Source: an uncultured Alistipes sp.
GTDB lineage: Bacteria; Bacteroidota; Bacteroidia; Bacteroidales; Rikenellaceae
Reading direction: 5' to 3'
Assembly: GCA_910586375.1 (NCBI GenBank)
Contig: CAJUIE010000009.1
Location: 1 to 24,816 of the forward strand
Length of the DNA: 24,816 nt
The notes under the pieces are model-generated. The model did not search any database. It saw only the letters and a list, made by a program, of their open reading frames with translations, and had not been told where the DNA came from. Positions 7,783 to 15,307 of the stretch are shown here, piece after piece. Position 1 is the first letter of the stretch, and each line of letters begins with the position of its first letter. Both the position numbers and the translations under genes were made by a program.

Positions 7783-9047
7783 GAGCGCAATTTTTTGAAT
7801 AATTCGGAAAGTTTCATCCGTCGGTTGCTCACCAGCGGCCGCGCCCAGAAAGCAATGCTGACGATATAACCGATCGTCAGACAGATGAAGACGAGCGCCA
7901 CGCGCAGCCCGAACAAATCTCCCAGCCACCCCACGACGAGCGGCCCGACAGCACCCCCGGCGATGCCCGTGCACAAAATGCCGGCGAACGAACCGTGGTA
8001 CCTCTCGACGGAGTTCAAAGCCGTAGACATAATAATCGAAAACATCACCGAGATGGAGAATCCGACAGCCGGAAAAGCAGCAACAGCAACTCCAGAGCTG
8101 CCAAAAAGAGCCGCCAGAAGCGAGGCTAAAGCCAGCGCACCCGAGACCTTGAGCACATCCTTCGAATCCCACAGCTTCAGAGCGAAGAGCCCCACAAGGC
8201 ATCCCACCGACATATACCCCCAAAAACGCCCGACAGTCGGAGCACCCACTGTCTGCGGATCAAGACCGTGGTAAGACCTCAGAAACTCAGAAATCCAGTT
8301 GGCGACACCCTGCTCTGTAGCCGTATAAGCCAACATGCCAAAGAAAAAAAGATAAACATAACGGTTGCGGAGCAGCTCGCGATAAGAGTGCCAGCCGCCA
8401 CTACGCTCCTCCTCAGAGAGTTCGACAAGCGGAAAGCGGACGCAGAGAACGACGACGATCGTAACAAAAAGGATGGCTGCAAAGAGCCAGTAAAGCGATA
8501 CCCACGGCAGAGACGCAGGAGTAAGTGCCTGCAACAGACCCATGAAACCCGACAGTGCATCGCCTGACGTAAGGCGCCCGACCAGACGGGCATAAACAAG
8601 CGGACTGACGAACGACGCGGCGCCGAAAACCAGCTGCCCCAGGACGGAGAAGAAGGCGAAGTTCTCCCCGCCGCCCGCAACGCGCGTGAGCGGGTTGATC
8701 GTAGTCTGCAACATGGCCATGCCGAGGCCAATAATGAACGACGAGGCCAACAGAACGGGGAACGTAGGCTCGAAAACGAAAAGAAGAGACCCGACAAGCG
8801 GCAAAGCAAAGCCCACGGCAAGGACCGCTTTCTGGCTGAAACGCTCAATCATAAGCCCCGCGGGGATGGACATGATGCCATAAGCCACGAAAAACGACAT
8901 GGGGATGAAGCCCGCCAGCGCAAGGTGCGAGAGGCGGAAATTGTCGATGATGTCGGGAATAAGCGGTCCGATGATATTCGTAATGAACGAAATCACGAAC
9001 CAAAAGCCCATGATGAGGGCTACAATGGCGTAATTGTGCTGTTTCAT
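7779..9047 (-). CDS. MFS sugar transporter of the inner membrane
   Basis: The 422-residue protein has about 12 hydrophobic helices and a typical MFS signature between helices 2 and 3 (PAGLMIERFSQK). It resembles the sugar/H+ symporters (FucP/NagP/hexuronate-like) found in PULs. It starts at ATG 9047 (MKQHNYAIV), 5 nt after the ROK stop, and ends overlapping the PL15-like start (ATGA), so the three genes are translated from one mRNA. A longer frame to 9089 would add a charged, non-membrane N-terminus and overlap the ROK gene, so it is rejected. The likely cargo is a monosaccharide or small product of heparan breakdown, perhaps an amino sugar given the adjacent kinase. Substrate cannot be read from the sequence. 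Confidence 0.88.
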   Translation of the reverse strand: MKQHNYAIVALIMGFWFVISFITNIIGPLIPDIIDNFRLSHLALAGFIPMSFFVAYGIMSIPAGLMIERFSQKAVLAVGFALPLVGSLLFVFEPTFPVLLASSFIIGLGMAMLQTTINPLTRVAGGGENFAFFSVLGQLVFGAASFVSPLVYARLVGRLTSGDALSGFMGLLQALTPASLPWVSLYWLFAAILFVTIVVVLCVRFPLVELSEEERSGGWHSYRELLRNRYVYLFFFGMLAYTATEQGVANWISEFLRSYHGLDPQTVGAPTVGRFWGYMSVGCLVGLFALKLWDSKDVLKVSGALALASLLAALFGSSGVAVAAFPAVGFSISVMFSIIMSTALNSVERYHGSFAGILCTGIAGGAVGPLVVGWLGDLFGLRVALVFICLTIGYIVSIAFWARPLVSNRRMKLSELFKKLRS

Positions 9048-9052
9048 GGTAG

Positions 9053-9991
9053 TTACAAATCGAAAATCAGACCGGCAGCGCCGAGGCATCCTGCCCGGTT
9101 ACCCAGAGTGGCGGCAACGATCTGCGTGGTACCGCCGCAAACCGGTATGACCCGGCGAGCGACCCGCTCCCGCAGCGCCGCGAAATAAAACTCGCCCGCC
9201 TCGGAAATACCGCCGCCGATGACGACCCGCTGGGGTGCAAAGATGTTGATGAGACTGGCCACACCCAGCGACATGAACTCCCAATGCTCCTCCAAAGCCG
9301 CGACGGCCATAAGATCACCTGCATGATAAAGCCCGACAAGCATCTCGCCGTCCTGAGCCGCAGGAACGATACCGGCAGCCAGACACCGTTCGCGATAACG
9401 CCGCACGAGGGCCGCCGTGGAGGCGTAATGTTCGAAGCACCCCACGCTGCCGCAAGCGCACGGTTCACCGTCGCACTTGAGCGTGATATGCCCCAGCTCC
9501 GTGCCCCGGTTGCGGAACCCGCCAAAAAGACGTCCACCGATCAGCACACCGCCGCCAATGCCCGTGCCGATAGTCAGAAATACGACATCAGAAGCACCCC
9601 GCGCTGCGCCATAAAGCGTCTCGGCCAAAGCCATCAGGTTGGCGTCGTTCTCAACACGCACGGGAAGCCCCGTAACGTCGCCCAGTAACTTCGCTAAATT
9701 GACATTCTCCCACCCGGGAATGTTCTCAGCACCCCCCACAACAACCCCTTCAGGAGAGACAACGCCGGGAGTACCGATGCCAACGCCCGCAAGTTGAAGC
9801 CCGCGTCGTGCAGCCTCATCGCAGCAACTCCGCGCCGCAACGACTATCTGTTGCCTGACAGCAGCAGCGCCCTCGGCCGCACGGCTGGGGAGCTTGCCCG
9901 AAAAGAGCACATCCCCATCCGATGCAACCAATGCATATTTCACCGCAGTACCGCCCAGGTCGATACCCACGGCATAACGAGGGACACCCAT
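9053..9991 (-). CDS. ROK-family sugar kinase
   Basis: The 312-residue protein starts at ATG 9991, 4 nt after the stop of the preceding gene. It has the phosphate-binding motif GIDLGGTAVK near the N-terminus, the catalytic Asp116 in VENDANL, the glycine-rich IGTGIGGG, and the ROK zinc site with His168 and CACGSVGC (Cys178, 180, 185). Length is normal for ROK glucokinases and N-acetylhexosamine kinases. Glu165-His168 in GTELGH fits the sugar-binding segment of the family. Lying between the DUF3604-like hydrolase and the MFS transporter, it probably phosphorylates an imported hexosamine such as GlcNAc or glucosamine in the cytoplasm; specificity is inferred from context only. It has no helix-turn-helix domain, so it is a kinase rather than a NagC/XylR-type repressor. 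Confidence 0.92.
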   Translation of the reverse strand: MGVPRYAVGIDLGGTAVKYALVASDGDVLFSGKLPSRAAEGAAAVRQQIVVAARSCCDEAARRGLQLAGVGIGTPGVVSPEGVVVGGAENIPGWENVNLAKLLGDVTGLPVRVENDANLMALAETLYGAARGASDVVFLTIGTGIGGGVLIGGRLFGGFRNRGTELGHITLKCDGEPCACGSVGCFEHYASTAALVRRYRERCLAAGIVPAAQDGEMLVGLYHAGDLMAVAALEEHWEFMSLGVASLINIFAPQRVVIGGGISEAGEFYFAALRERVARRVIPVCGGTTQIVAATLGNRAGCLGAAGLIFDL

Positions 9992-9995
9992 GCGC

Positions 9996-11642
9996 CTAAG
10001 CTCTTTCAACCCAAACAGGCGTAGACCATCCCCACTGACCATCGCGCTGGCGTACGCGCACGTAATAATAATCGGTATCCCGTTCGGCCTTGTCATCAAC
10101 CATATAATGACCCACGGCGAAGCCCGACACAGGAACTGCGCGCCCAAACTGCACAGCCTCGGAGAGCCAGCCCCGCAAGAAGTGGGCCCGCGACCCGGCG
10201 AGCAGCTCATCGAGCGTGTGTTCGAACGTATGACCGTTGAACTCGGCGATGATCTTCCCGCTGCGGGGCATCTCCACATCGAGGACAACGCCCTGCTGGG
10301 CAGGGGTCATGACATTGGGATTCTTCGACGAATACATGTCGAGCACAGCCCGCTGCCCGTCACGCTCCAGAACACGGTTGACGCGCGTATGGAAAGCCGT
10401 CTCGCCCGGCTGCGGCGAAGTGAAAGCCGCACCGCGGAAGCAGGTCTGCATGTCGTCGATGCGTCCCTCCGAAAGGCGCACCTGGCCCTGCCAGTGTACG
10501 TACTCCTCCTCACGATTCCAGCCGAAAAGAATCTTAATCTTGGCGCGAACAACATCGGCATCGGGCACGATCGTACGATGCGGAGCCCCAAGGCGCGCAA
10601 CGCACTCGCCGTTCTTGATGATGTCCACATAATCAAGTTGGTTCTGGCCCTCGACATTGAGGTAAATTTCGCGCTTACCGCCCTGAATGACCTCACCCGG
10701 ACGTGCGCCGTTGATACGCAGGTCAATCTTGATCTTATCACCCGTGATACCGCAGACGCGCCGCTGGCCCATAGCCTTCCACAAGGCATCGCGGTCAAGC
10801 GAATCGGCATAAACACCGATGCGGCCATCACCATAACTGCCCGGATAACCGGCGTGCTGGTCGGTAGAACACATAAGACCGAACTTGTGGCCCTGCTCCA
10901 GACCGTAAAGGATCGAACCCTCCCAGGTGCGGGGCCCCATATCATGCAAGTATTCATAATCGCCCGAGTCGCTCTCGGCCAGACCGTGGCGCGAGAACAT
11001 CTCAACGAAAGGCGTCCGCCCGTCCTCGCGGAACGCGGCCCAGTTATAACCCCGGAATCCGGTGATATAACCCATGTGGTGAGGCGTGATATAAGCGTCG
11101 TAATCCTTAAGTTTCTCCTTCAGGTCGGGCACCGACGAGCACTCCACAAGCGGAGCGTTAAAATCGCGGAAAAGAGCCACATGATCGCCATGCTCCATGC
11201 TGTGACACTCATAAGAGGGGAACGTAAGGAACTCCCCAGGCCGGTTGGCCGCCTCGATAGCCCGCAGATAACGCTCATAACCGCCCCGCCGCAGGCGCTC
11301 GAAAGCCTCCGTATGATAACCTATAACCCAGCTGAGCCGCGGGTCATTGGCTCCCGGAATATCAGGCCAGAGGGCGTGAGGTGTCACCGACACGAAGTCC
11401 AGCTGCTCGGCGGCAGCAGCCAGAGCGTCGGACAGGTCGCCGTGGCCATAAGTGACGTTGCAGTGGTTGTGGACGTCGCCCCAGAAGACCTTCAGGTCTC
11501 GGAGCGAAGGATAACCGTTCTTCAGGTGATCGGGCAGGTCGTCGTTGTTACCCGTGAAGAGCGAGCAGCCGGGGATGGCGTTGACGGCCGCAAGGCCCAA
11601 AAGGCTCCAGCCTGAAGTTTTCAGAAATTCTCGTCTGTTCAT
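9996..11642 (-). CDS. DUF3604-like / PHP-type metal-dependent hydrolase, exported
   Basis: This 548-residue protein starts MNRREFLKTSGW, a twin-arginine-like signal, with a possible lipobox (IPGC, Cys26). The metal-site motifs are spread as in PHP-fold phosphoesterase-like proteins: DVHNH (His58, His60), TPHA (His89), Glu145, HGDH (151-154), TPHH (188-189), SRHG (217-220), and TDQH (Asp261, His263). The catalytic-type domain spans about 48-305; the rest (310-548) is beta-rich. The overall pattern looks like DUF3604, a family without an established general activity that I can name. It sits 4 nt upstream of the ROK kinase but 221 nt downstream of the sulfatase, so it may head its own transcript segment. 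A role on heparan products is plausible but not shown. Confidence 0.75.
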   Translation of the reverse strand: MNRREFLKTSGWSLLGLAAVNAIPGCSLFTGNNDDLPDHLKNGYPSLRDLKVFWGDVHNHCNVTYGHGDLSDALAAAAEQLDFVSVTPHALWPDIPGANDPRLSWVIGYHTEAFERLRRGGYERYLRAIEAANRPGEFLTFPSYECHSMEHGDHVALFRDFNAPLVECSSVPDLKEKLKDYDAYITPHHMGYITGFRGYNWAAFREDGRTPFVEMFSRHGLAESDSGDYEYLHDMGPRTWEGSILYGLEQGHKFGLMCSTDQHAGYPGSYGDGRIGVYADSLDRDALWKAMGQRRVCGITGDKIKIDLRINGARPGEVIQGGKREIYLNVEGQNQLDYVDIIKNGECVARLGAPHRTIVPDADVVRAKIKILFGWNREEEYVHWQGQVRLSEGRIDDMQTCFRGAAFTSPQPGETAFHTRVNRVLERDGQRAVLDMYSSKNPNVMTPAQQGVVLDVEMPRSGKIIAEFNGHTFEHTLDELLAGSRAHFLRGWLSEAVQFGRAVPVSGFAVGHYMVDDKAERDTDYYYVRVRQRDGQWGWSTPVWVERA

Positions 11643-11863
11643 GATTATAGTCTTAAGTTATTCGTTCTGCTTATCGGTTTTTTGCTGTTTGCGGGCCTCC
11701 GCAGAGCAACGGTTCGAGAGCCGGAGCCAGTGGGGGCGACGCTACGAAGTTGCGAGCCTCCGCAGCCGGGGGCTCCGGCTCGCACCGGCTGCGCCGGGCA
11801 TTTGAGGGCATACAGATTCTTCGACCAAGGCCTCAGAATGACAAAGAGGAGGCGATTTCCGGT
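11643..11863. other. GC-rich gap with hairpins inside the minus-strand operon
   Basis: No gene is seen here. The sequence has two related units starting with GCCTCCGCAG (about 11695 and 11756) and an inverted repeat GCGAGCC (11752-11758) / GGCTCGC (11777-11783), followed by the interspersed repeat at 11812-11849. All other junctions of this operon are 2-5 nt or overlapping, so this gap stands out. It could attenuate or process the mRNA between the sulfatases and the downstream genes, or hold an internal promoter for the DUF3604-like gene. Confidence 0.5.
11812..11849. repeat. Interspersed intergenic repeat, copy 2
   Basis: ACAGATTCTTCG, a spacer, and CTCAGAATGACA recur here in the same orientation as at 738-772, with the spacer 3 nt longer. 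It lies immediately downstream of the sulfatase stop at 11864 (minus strand). Confidence 0.6.
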
Positions 11864-13534
11864 CTACAAAGTGGCCGCGCCCTTGAAAAACTCGGTCTCC
11901 CGTTCGTCGGGGTCCTTGTCGCCACACTCCTGCTGCAAAGCTTTGAGCTGCCGGTGCAGATCAGCCCGCACGGCAGCGTAAGCCGGATCGTCATAAACGT
12001 TGTGCATCTCCTGCGGATCGGCCTGCATGTCGTAAAGCTCCCATTCGTCGACGTCGTTATAAAAGTGAATGAGCTTGTAATCGGCCGTCCGGATGCCGTA
12101 ATGACGCTTGACCGAGTGCCACGAGGGATATTCATAATAATGGTAATAAACACCCGTGCGCCAGTCGTCGGGAGCCTGCCCGCCCGACGTGAGCACCGGC
12201 ACGAGCGAGCGTCCCTGCATATCATCGGGAACCCCCAGACCGGCCATCTCGACGAACGTCGGGGCAAGATCGATATTCATGGCGAGCGCCCTGGAGCGCG
12301 AACCGGCTGCAACAACTTTGGGATAACGCACCAATAGCGGCGTACGCTGGCACTCCTCATACATGAAGCGCTTGTCGAACCAGCCGTGCTCGCCCAGGAA
12401 AAAGCCCTGGTCGGAGGTATAAACGATGATCGTATTGTCCAGTTCGCCGATCTGCTCCAGATAATCCAAAAGCCGCCCGACGTTCTCGTCGACGCCCTTG
12501 ATGACGGCGCAGTAATCTTTCATATACTGCTGGTACTTCCAGCGCACGAGCTCCTCGGGCGAAAGTTTATCCTTGATGCGCCGCCACTCTGCAATCCGCG
12601 GGGCGAAAGCCTCATTCCAGCGCGCCTGCTCCTCGGGTGTCATGCGGTTATAAGCGGCCTGAAACTGCATGATGGCCGCATGGCGGTCATTGGCACGCTT
12701 CACATCGTCGCGGTTGGCGTCGCCCGACTCCTCCAGCTCCCACGACTGCGACAGCTCCTCGGGCCCCAGCAGCTTGAGGTCCCATTCGGGCCACATATCG
12801 CGACCGATCTCCATAGCCTGCTCGCGAGCAGCACGACCACGGGTCGCATAATCGTCGAGCAGATTGGCCGGCTCGGGGAATACCCGGTCGTCGTTGATAC
12901 CCAGATGACGCTGGGCAGGCATCCAGTTGCGATGGGGCGCCTTATGATAATAAAGCATGGCGAAAGGTCGCGAAGGGTCCCGCCGCTCAAGAAAGTCGAT
13001 GGCCTTGTCGGTGATAATATCGGTGACATAACCCTTCTCGACTTTCCGCTCGCCGTTCTCGATGAACTGAGGCGAATAATACTCGCCCTGACCGATCAGA
13101 ATGCTCCAGAAATCGAAGCCCTGCGGATCGGAATTGAGGTGCCACTTACCGATCATCGCCGTCTGATAACCGGCCTCGTGCAACAGCTTGGGGAAGGTCT
13201 GCTGGTCGCCATCGAAGGTCTGAGAGTTATCGGTAAATCCGTTGGTATGGCTGTACTTCCCCGTAAGAATGCAGGCGCGCGAAGGCCCTGAAATGGCGTT
13301 GGGAACATAGCAGTTCTCGAAAAGCATACCTTCGCGGGCCAGGCGGTCGAGGTTGGGCGTCTCGACCAGCAAGCTGCCATAACAGCTCATGGCCTGCGCC
13401 GTATGATCGTCGGTTATCATGACGATGATATTCGGACGTCGTGGCTGCTCGCCACGGCAACCGACGAGGGCTGCCAGCGACAAAGGTACGGCGGCATAAC
13501 GCACACCGCCAAAGCGTGTAAAACGATCGTTCAT
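11864..13534 (-). CDS. N-acetylglucosamine-6-O-sulfatase-like lipoprotein (sulfatase S1, S1_11-like)
   Basis: The 556-residue protein is a type I sulfatase. PNIIVMITDDHT carries the metal-binding Asp pair, NAISGPSRACILTG contains the Ser-x-Pro-x-Arg site whose Ser would be converted to formylglycine, and GKWH and YTSDQGFFLGEH supply further active-site residues. From memory, long stretches (GDQQTFPKLL, MIGKWHL, GWFDKRFMYEECQR) match the B. thetaiotaomicron heparan 6-O-sulfatase BT4656 of subfamily S1_11. The N-terminus has a hydrophobic segment and lipobox LVGC, so it is probably a lipoprotein. Its start is 2 nt after the stop of the preceding sulfatase. Activity needs a serine-type sulfatase-maturing enzyme, which is not in the window. 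Confidence 0.9.
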   Translation of the reverse strand: MNDRFTRFGGVRYAAVPLSLAALVGCRGEQPRRPNIIVMITDDHTAQAMSCYGSLLVETPNLDRLAREGMLFENCYVPNAISGPSRACILTGKYSHTNGFTDNSQTFDGDQQTFPKLLHEAGYQTAMIGKWHLNSDPQGFDFWSILIGQGEYYSPQFIENGERKVEKGYVTDIITDKAIDFLERRDPSRPFAMLYYHKAPHRNWMPAQRHLGINDDRVFPEPANLLDDYATRGRAAREQAMEIGRDMWPEWDLKLLGPEELSQSWELEESGDANRDDVKRANDRHAAIMQFQAAYNRMTPEEQARWNEAFAPRIAEWRRIKDKLSPEELVRWKYQQYMKDYCAVIKGVDENVGRLLDYLEQIGELDNTIIVYTSDQGFFLGEHGWFDKRFMYEECQRTPLLVRYPKVVAAGSRSRALAMNIDLAPTFVEMAGLGVPDDMQGRSLVPVLTSGGQAPDDWRTGVYYHYYEYPSWHSVKRHYGIRTADYKLIHFYNDVDEWELYDMQADPQEMHNVYDDPAYAAVRADLHRQLKALQQECGDKDPDERETEFFKGAATL

Positions 13535-13536
13535 GG

Positions 13537-14937
13537 TTATTTAGTTTCGGTTAAAAGCGGTTTGAGATTACGGATAAGGGGTGCCGTGCCGGTCTTCTGC
13601 GCCCAGTCATACATCCTGGCCCGCAGCCGCGCAAGCGTGGCGGCATGGCGCCGGTCGACGGCCAGGTTGACCATCTCGCCGCGGTCGTTACGCAGGTCAT
13701 AAAGTTGCTCCCGGTTGCGGCCCCACTGGTAAAAGACATATTTATAATCGTCCTCGACGATACTCCAGCCCCGGATGCCGGCACCCGAGAGAAGCGTTTC
13801 GATGAAGACCTCCTCGTGGAGCGTCTGCTGTCGGCCCTCAGCCACCGGACGCAGACTGCGCCCCCGATACCGCCGGGGATCAAGCTGCACACCCGCATAA
13901 TCGCACACCGTGGCGTAAAGGTCCAGACCGATATTCGAAAGAGCCCGGTCGTTGACCTGCCCGGCCAGTCCCTGCCCTTTAGGCGACTTGACGATGAGCG
14001 GCACGTTGACCACCTCCTCAAACAAGGCCCACTTCTGGTTCCAGCCGTGCGCGGCCACGCCGTCGCCGTGGTCGGAAAGAAGCACGATCACGGCATCGTC
14101 ATAAAGCCCGTGCCGCCGAAGGACCCCGATCAAGCGTCCGATCTCCCGGTCGACGCGCTCCACAAGGCGATAATAAGCGTAAAGATAACGCCGCCACTCC
14201 TCCTGGCTGTAAGTATACGTGTCGTGATAACGGGGCGAAGCGTCGTGTTCGAGCCGGATAGCCTCAGCCTCGAAAGTCGAGGGCATGAAGTTGGCAGGCA
14301 GGTTGGGGCACTCCTCCGTGGAGAAAGGCTCCAGCTCGCCGTATTGCAACGTCTCGAAACGCCCGTACTCGCAGATTTCATGCGGATCGAGCAGCGAGGC
14401 GACCAGAAAAAGCGGCTTCTTGCCATCATAAGTCTTCAGCGCGTCATCGCAAGCATCGGCCAGCGTAGGGTCGTGCATCTTCGCAATGCCACGAAAACCC
14501 GTACCCCCGGCCGGAAGATTGACTTCGGGAACATGCCACTTCCCGGCATAAAGACATTCATAACCAGCCTCAGACATGCGAATGCCTATCCCCTGCTGCA
14601 TATCCTCGTCGTGCGGTCGAATGGCATTATCGGTAGCTCCAACCTCAGAGGGCATACATCCCGTAATGAGCGACGCCCGGCAAGGTCCGCTGAGCGGAAA
14701 AGGACAATAAGCACGGGTAAAACGCACGCCGTCAGCAGCCAGCGCATCCATCGCCGGAGTGGAGACATAAGGATTTCCGGCACAGGACAAGGCCCCGGCA
14801 GTCTGCTGGTCGGTCATGATGACGATGACATCGGGACGCTTCGGCGCGGCACCCAAAGCATCGGAAGGCACCACGGCAAGCATGGCAAGCGATCCGGCGA
14901 TGGCCGGCGATCCGGCAAGGTCTTTCAGAGAGTTCAT
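13537..14937 (-). CDS. Type I sulfatase of the heparan PUL, subfamily unassigned
   Basis: The 466-residue protein has the sulfatase fold markers: PDVIVIMTDQQ (metal Asp43), PLSGPCRASLITG with Ser83-x-Pro85-x-Arg87 as the formylglycine site, AGKWH (132-135), and LLSDHGDG (Asp289, His290). A weakly charged but hydrophobic N-terminus ending near DALGA suggests an exported, probably periplasmic enzyme. It is the first gene of the minus-strand operon, behind an exact TAnnTTTG promoter element at 14973-14966. In this setting the likely substrate is a heparan oligosaccharide; candidates are the 2-O-sulfate of the unsaturated uronate (S1_9-like) or the N-sulfate of glucosamine. I cannot decide between these from sequence alone. 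Confidence 0.88.
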   Translation of the reverse strand: MNSLKDLAGSPAIAGSLAMLAVVPSDALGAAPKRPDVIVIMTDQQTAGALSCAGNPYVSTPAMDALAADGVRFTRAYCPFPLSGPCRASLITGCMPSEVGATDNAIRPHDEDMQQGIGIRMSEAGYECLYAGKWHVPEVNLPAGGTGFRGIAKMHDPTLADACDDALKTYDGKKPLFLVASLLDPHEICEYGRFETLQYGELEPFSTEECPNLPANFMPSTFEAEAIRLEHDASPRYHDTYTYSQEEWRRYLYAYYRLVERVDREIGRLIGVLRRHGLYDDAVIVLLSDHGDGVAAHGWNQKWALFEEVVNVPLIVKSPKGQGLAGQVNDRALSNIGLDLYATVCDYAGVQLDPRRYRGRSLRPVAEGRQQTLHEEVFIETLLSGAGIRGWSIVEDDYKYVFYQWGRNREQLYDLRNDRGEMVNLAVDRRHAATLARLRARMYDWAQKTGTAPLIRNLKPLLTETK

Positions 14938-14965
14938 GGGTTGCGAAAATCGTTTTAAGTGTAAA

Positions 14966-14973
14966 CAAAATTA
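14966..14973 (-). promoter_or_regulatory. -7 promoter element for the sulfatase operon (TAATTTTG)
   Basis: On the minus strand TAATTTTG is an exact match to the Bacteroidota -7 consensus TAnnTTTG. It lies about 28 nt upstream of the sulfatase ATG at 14937, giving a predicted leader of around 20 nt. No good TTTG -33 box is seen at the usual spacing, which would fit an activator-dependent promoter. Confidence 0.6.
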
Positions 14974-15086
14974 CAATAATTCCCCGAACTACACCTCGCA
15001 TAATGTCGCCAAAAAAACGCAATGGCGTTCAAAAAAGTTTCGTTTTTGTAGAACAAACCCCCAAATTTGTCCTATCGGCGACTTTT

Positions 15087-15132
15087 TACAACCTCGATTC
15101 TACAAATTCGACATCGGGCTGTACAAATTCGA
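15087..15132 (+). promoter_or_regulatory. Phased direct repeats, candidate regulator-binding sites
   Basis: TACAAATTCGA occurs identically at 15101-15111 and 15122-15132, a 21-bp period (two helical turns), and the match extends on both sides to 14 of 16 bases. A degenerate copy TACAACCTCGA lies at 15087-15097. The pair sits about 65 nt upstream of the plus-strand -7 element and between the two divergent promoters. An AraC-type domain such as that of the HTCS would be a natural binder, but this is inference. Confidence 0.5.
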
Positions 15133-15196
15133 AATCACCTTGAAAAATATTGAGTAAGTTTGAGCGTTATCGAAATCAAAAAAACCGACGAAGTCC

Positions 15197-15204
15197 TACC
15201 TTTG
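15197..15204 (+). promoter_or_regulatory. -7 promoter element for the lyase operon (TACCTTTG)
   Basis: TACCTTTG matches TAnnTTTG exactly. Transcription would start about 15210, which places the start on or beside the ATG at 15209 and supports the downstream ATG at 15308 as the true start, with a leader near 100 nt. A TTTG lies at 15159-15162, too far for a standard -33 box, again suggesting activator dependence. Confidence 0.6.
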
Positions 15205-15307
15205 TAATATGAAAAGATCTCTTCGGACAATAAATTTTTGCGGACTCAGCCTGCGCAGACCCGCACGACCTGAAAAACCGGGTTCGGCGACCAGGAAGCA
15301 TATCCGG

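Noticed and set aside
7783..8223. N-terminal extension of the PL15-like gene into the MFS gene
   Set aside because: The extra 147 residues are out-of-frame MFS sequence; the ATG at 7782 starts a signal peptide.
9992..10288. N-terminal extension of the ROK kinase into the DUF3604-like gene
   Set aside because: The extension is out-of-frame hydrolase sequence; ATG 9991 directly precedes the conserved ATP-binding motif.
9990..11615. 541-residue plus-strand open frame opposite the DUF3604-like gene
   Set aside because: The minus-strand frame has a signal peptide and metal motifs; the plus frame has none.
14938..15307. Small coding sequence in the divergent gap
   Set aside because: The open frame across 14816-15157 is AT-rich low-complexity translation covering the promoter region; the gap is better explained as regulatory.
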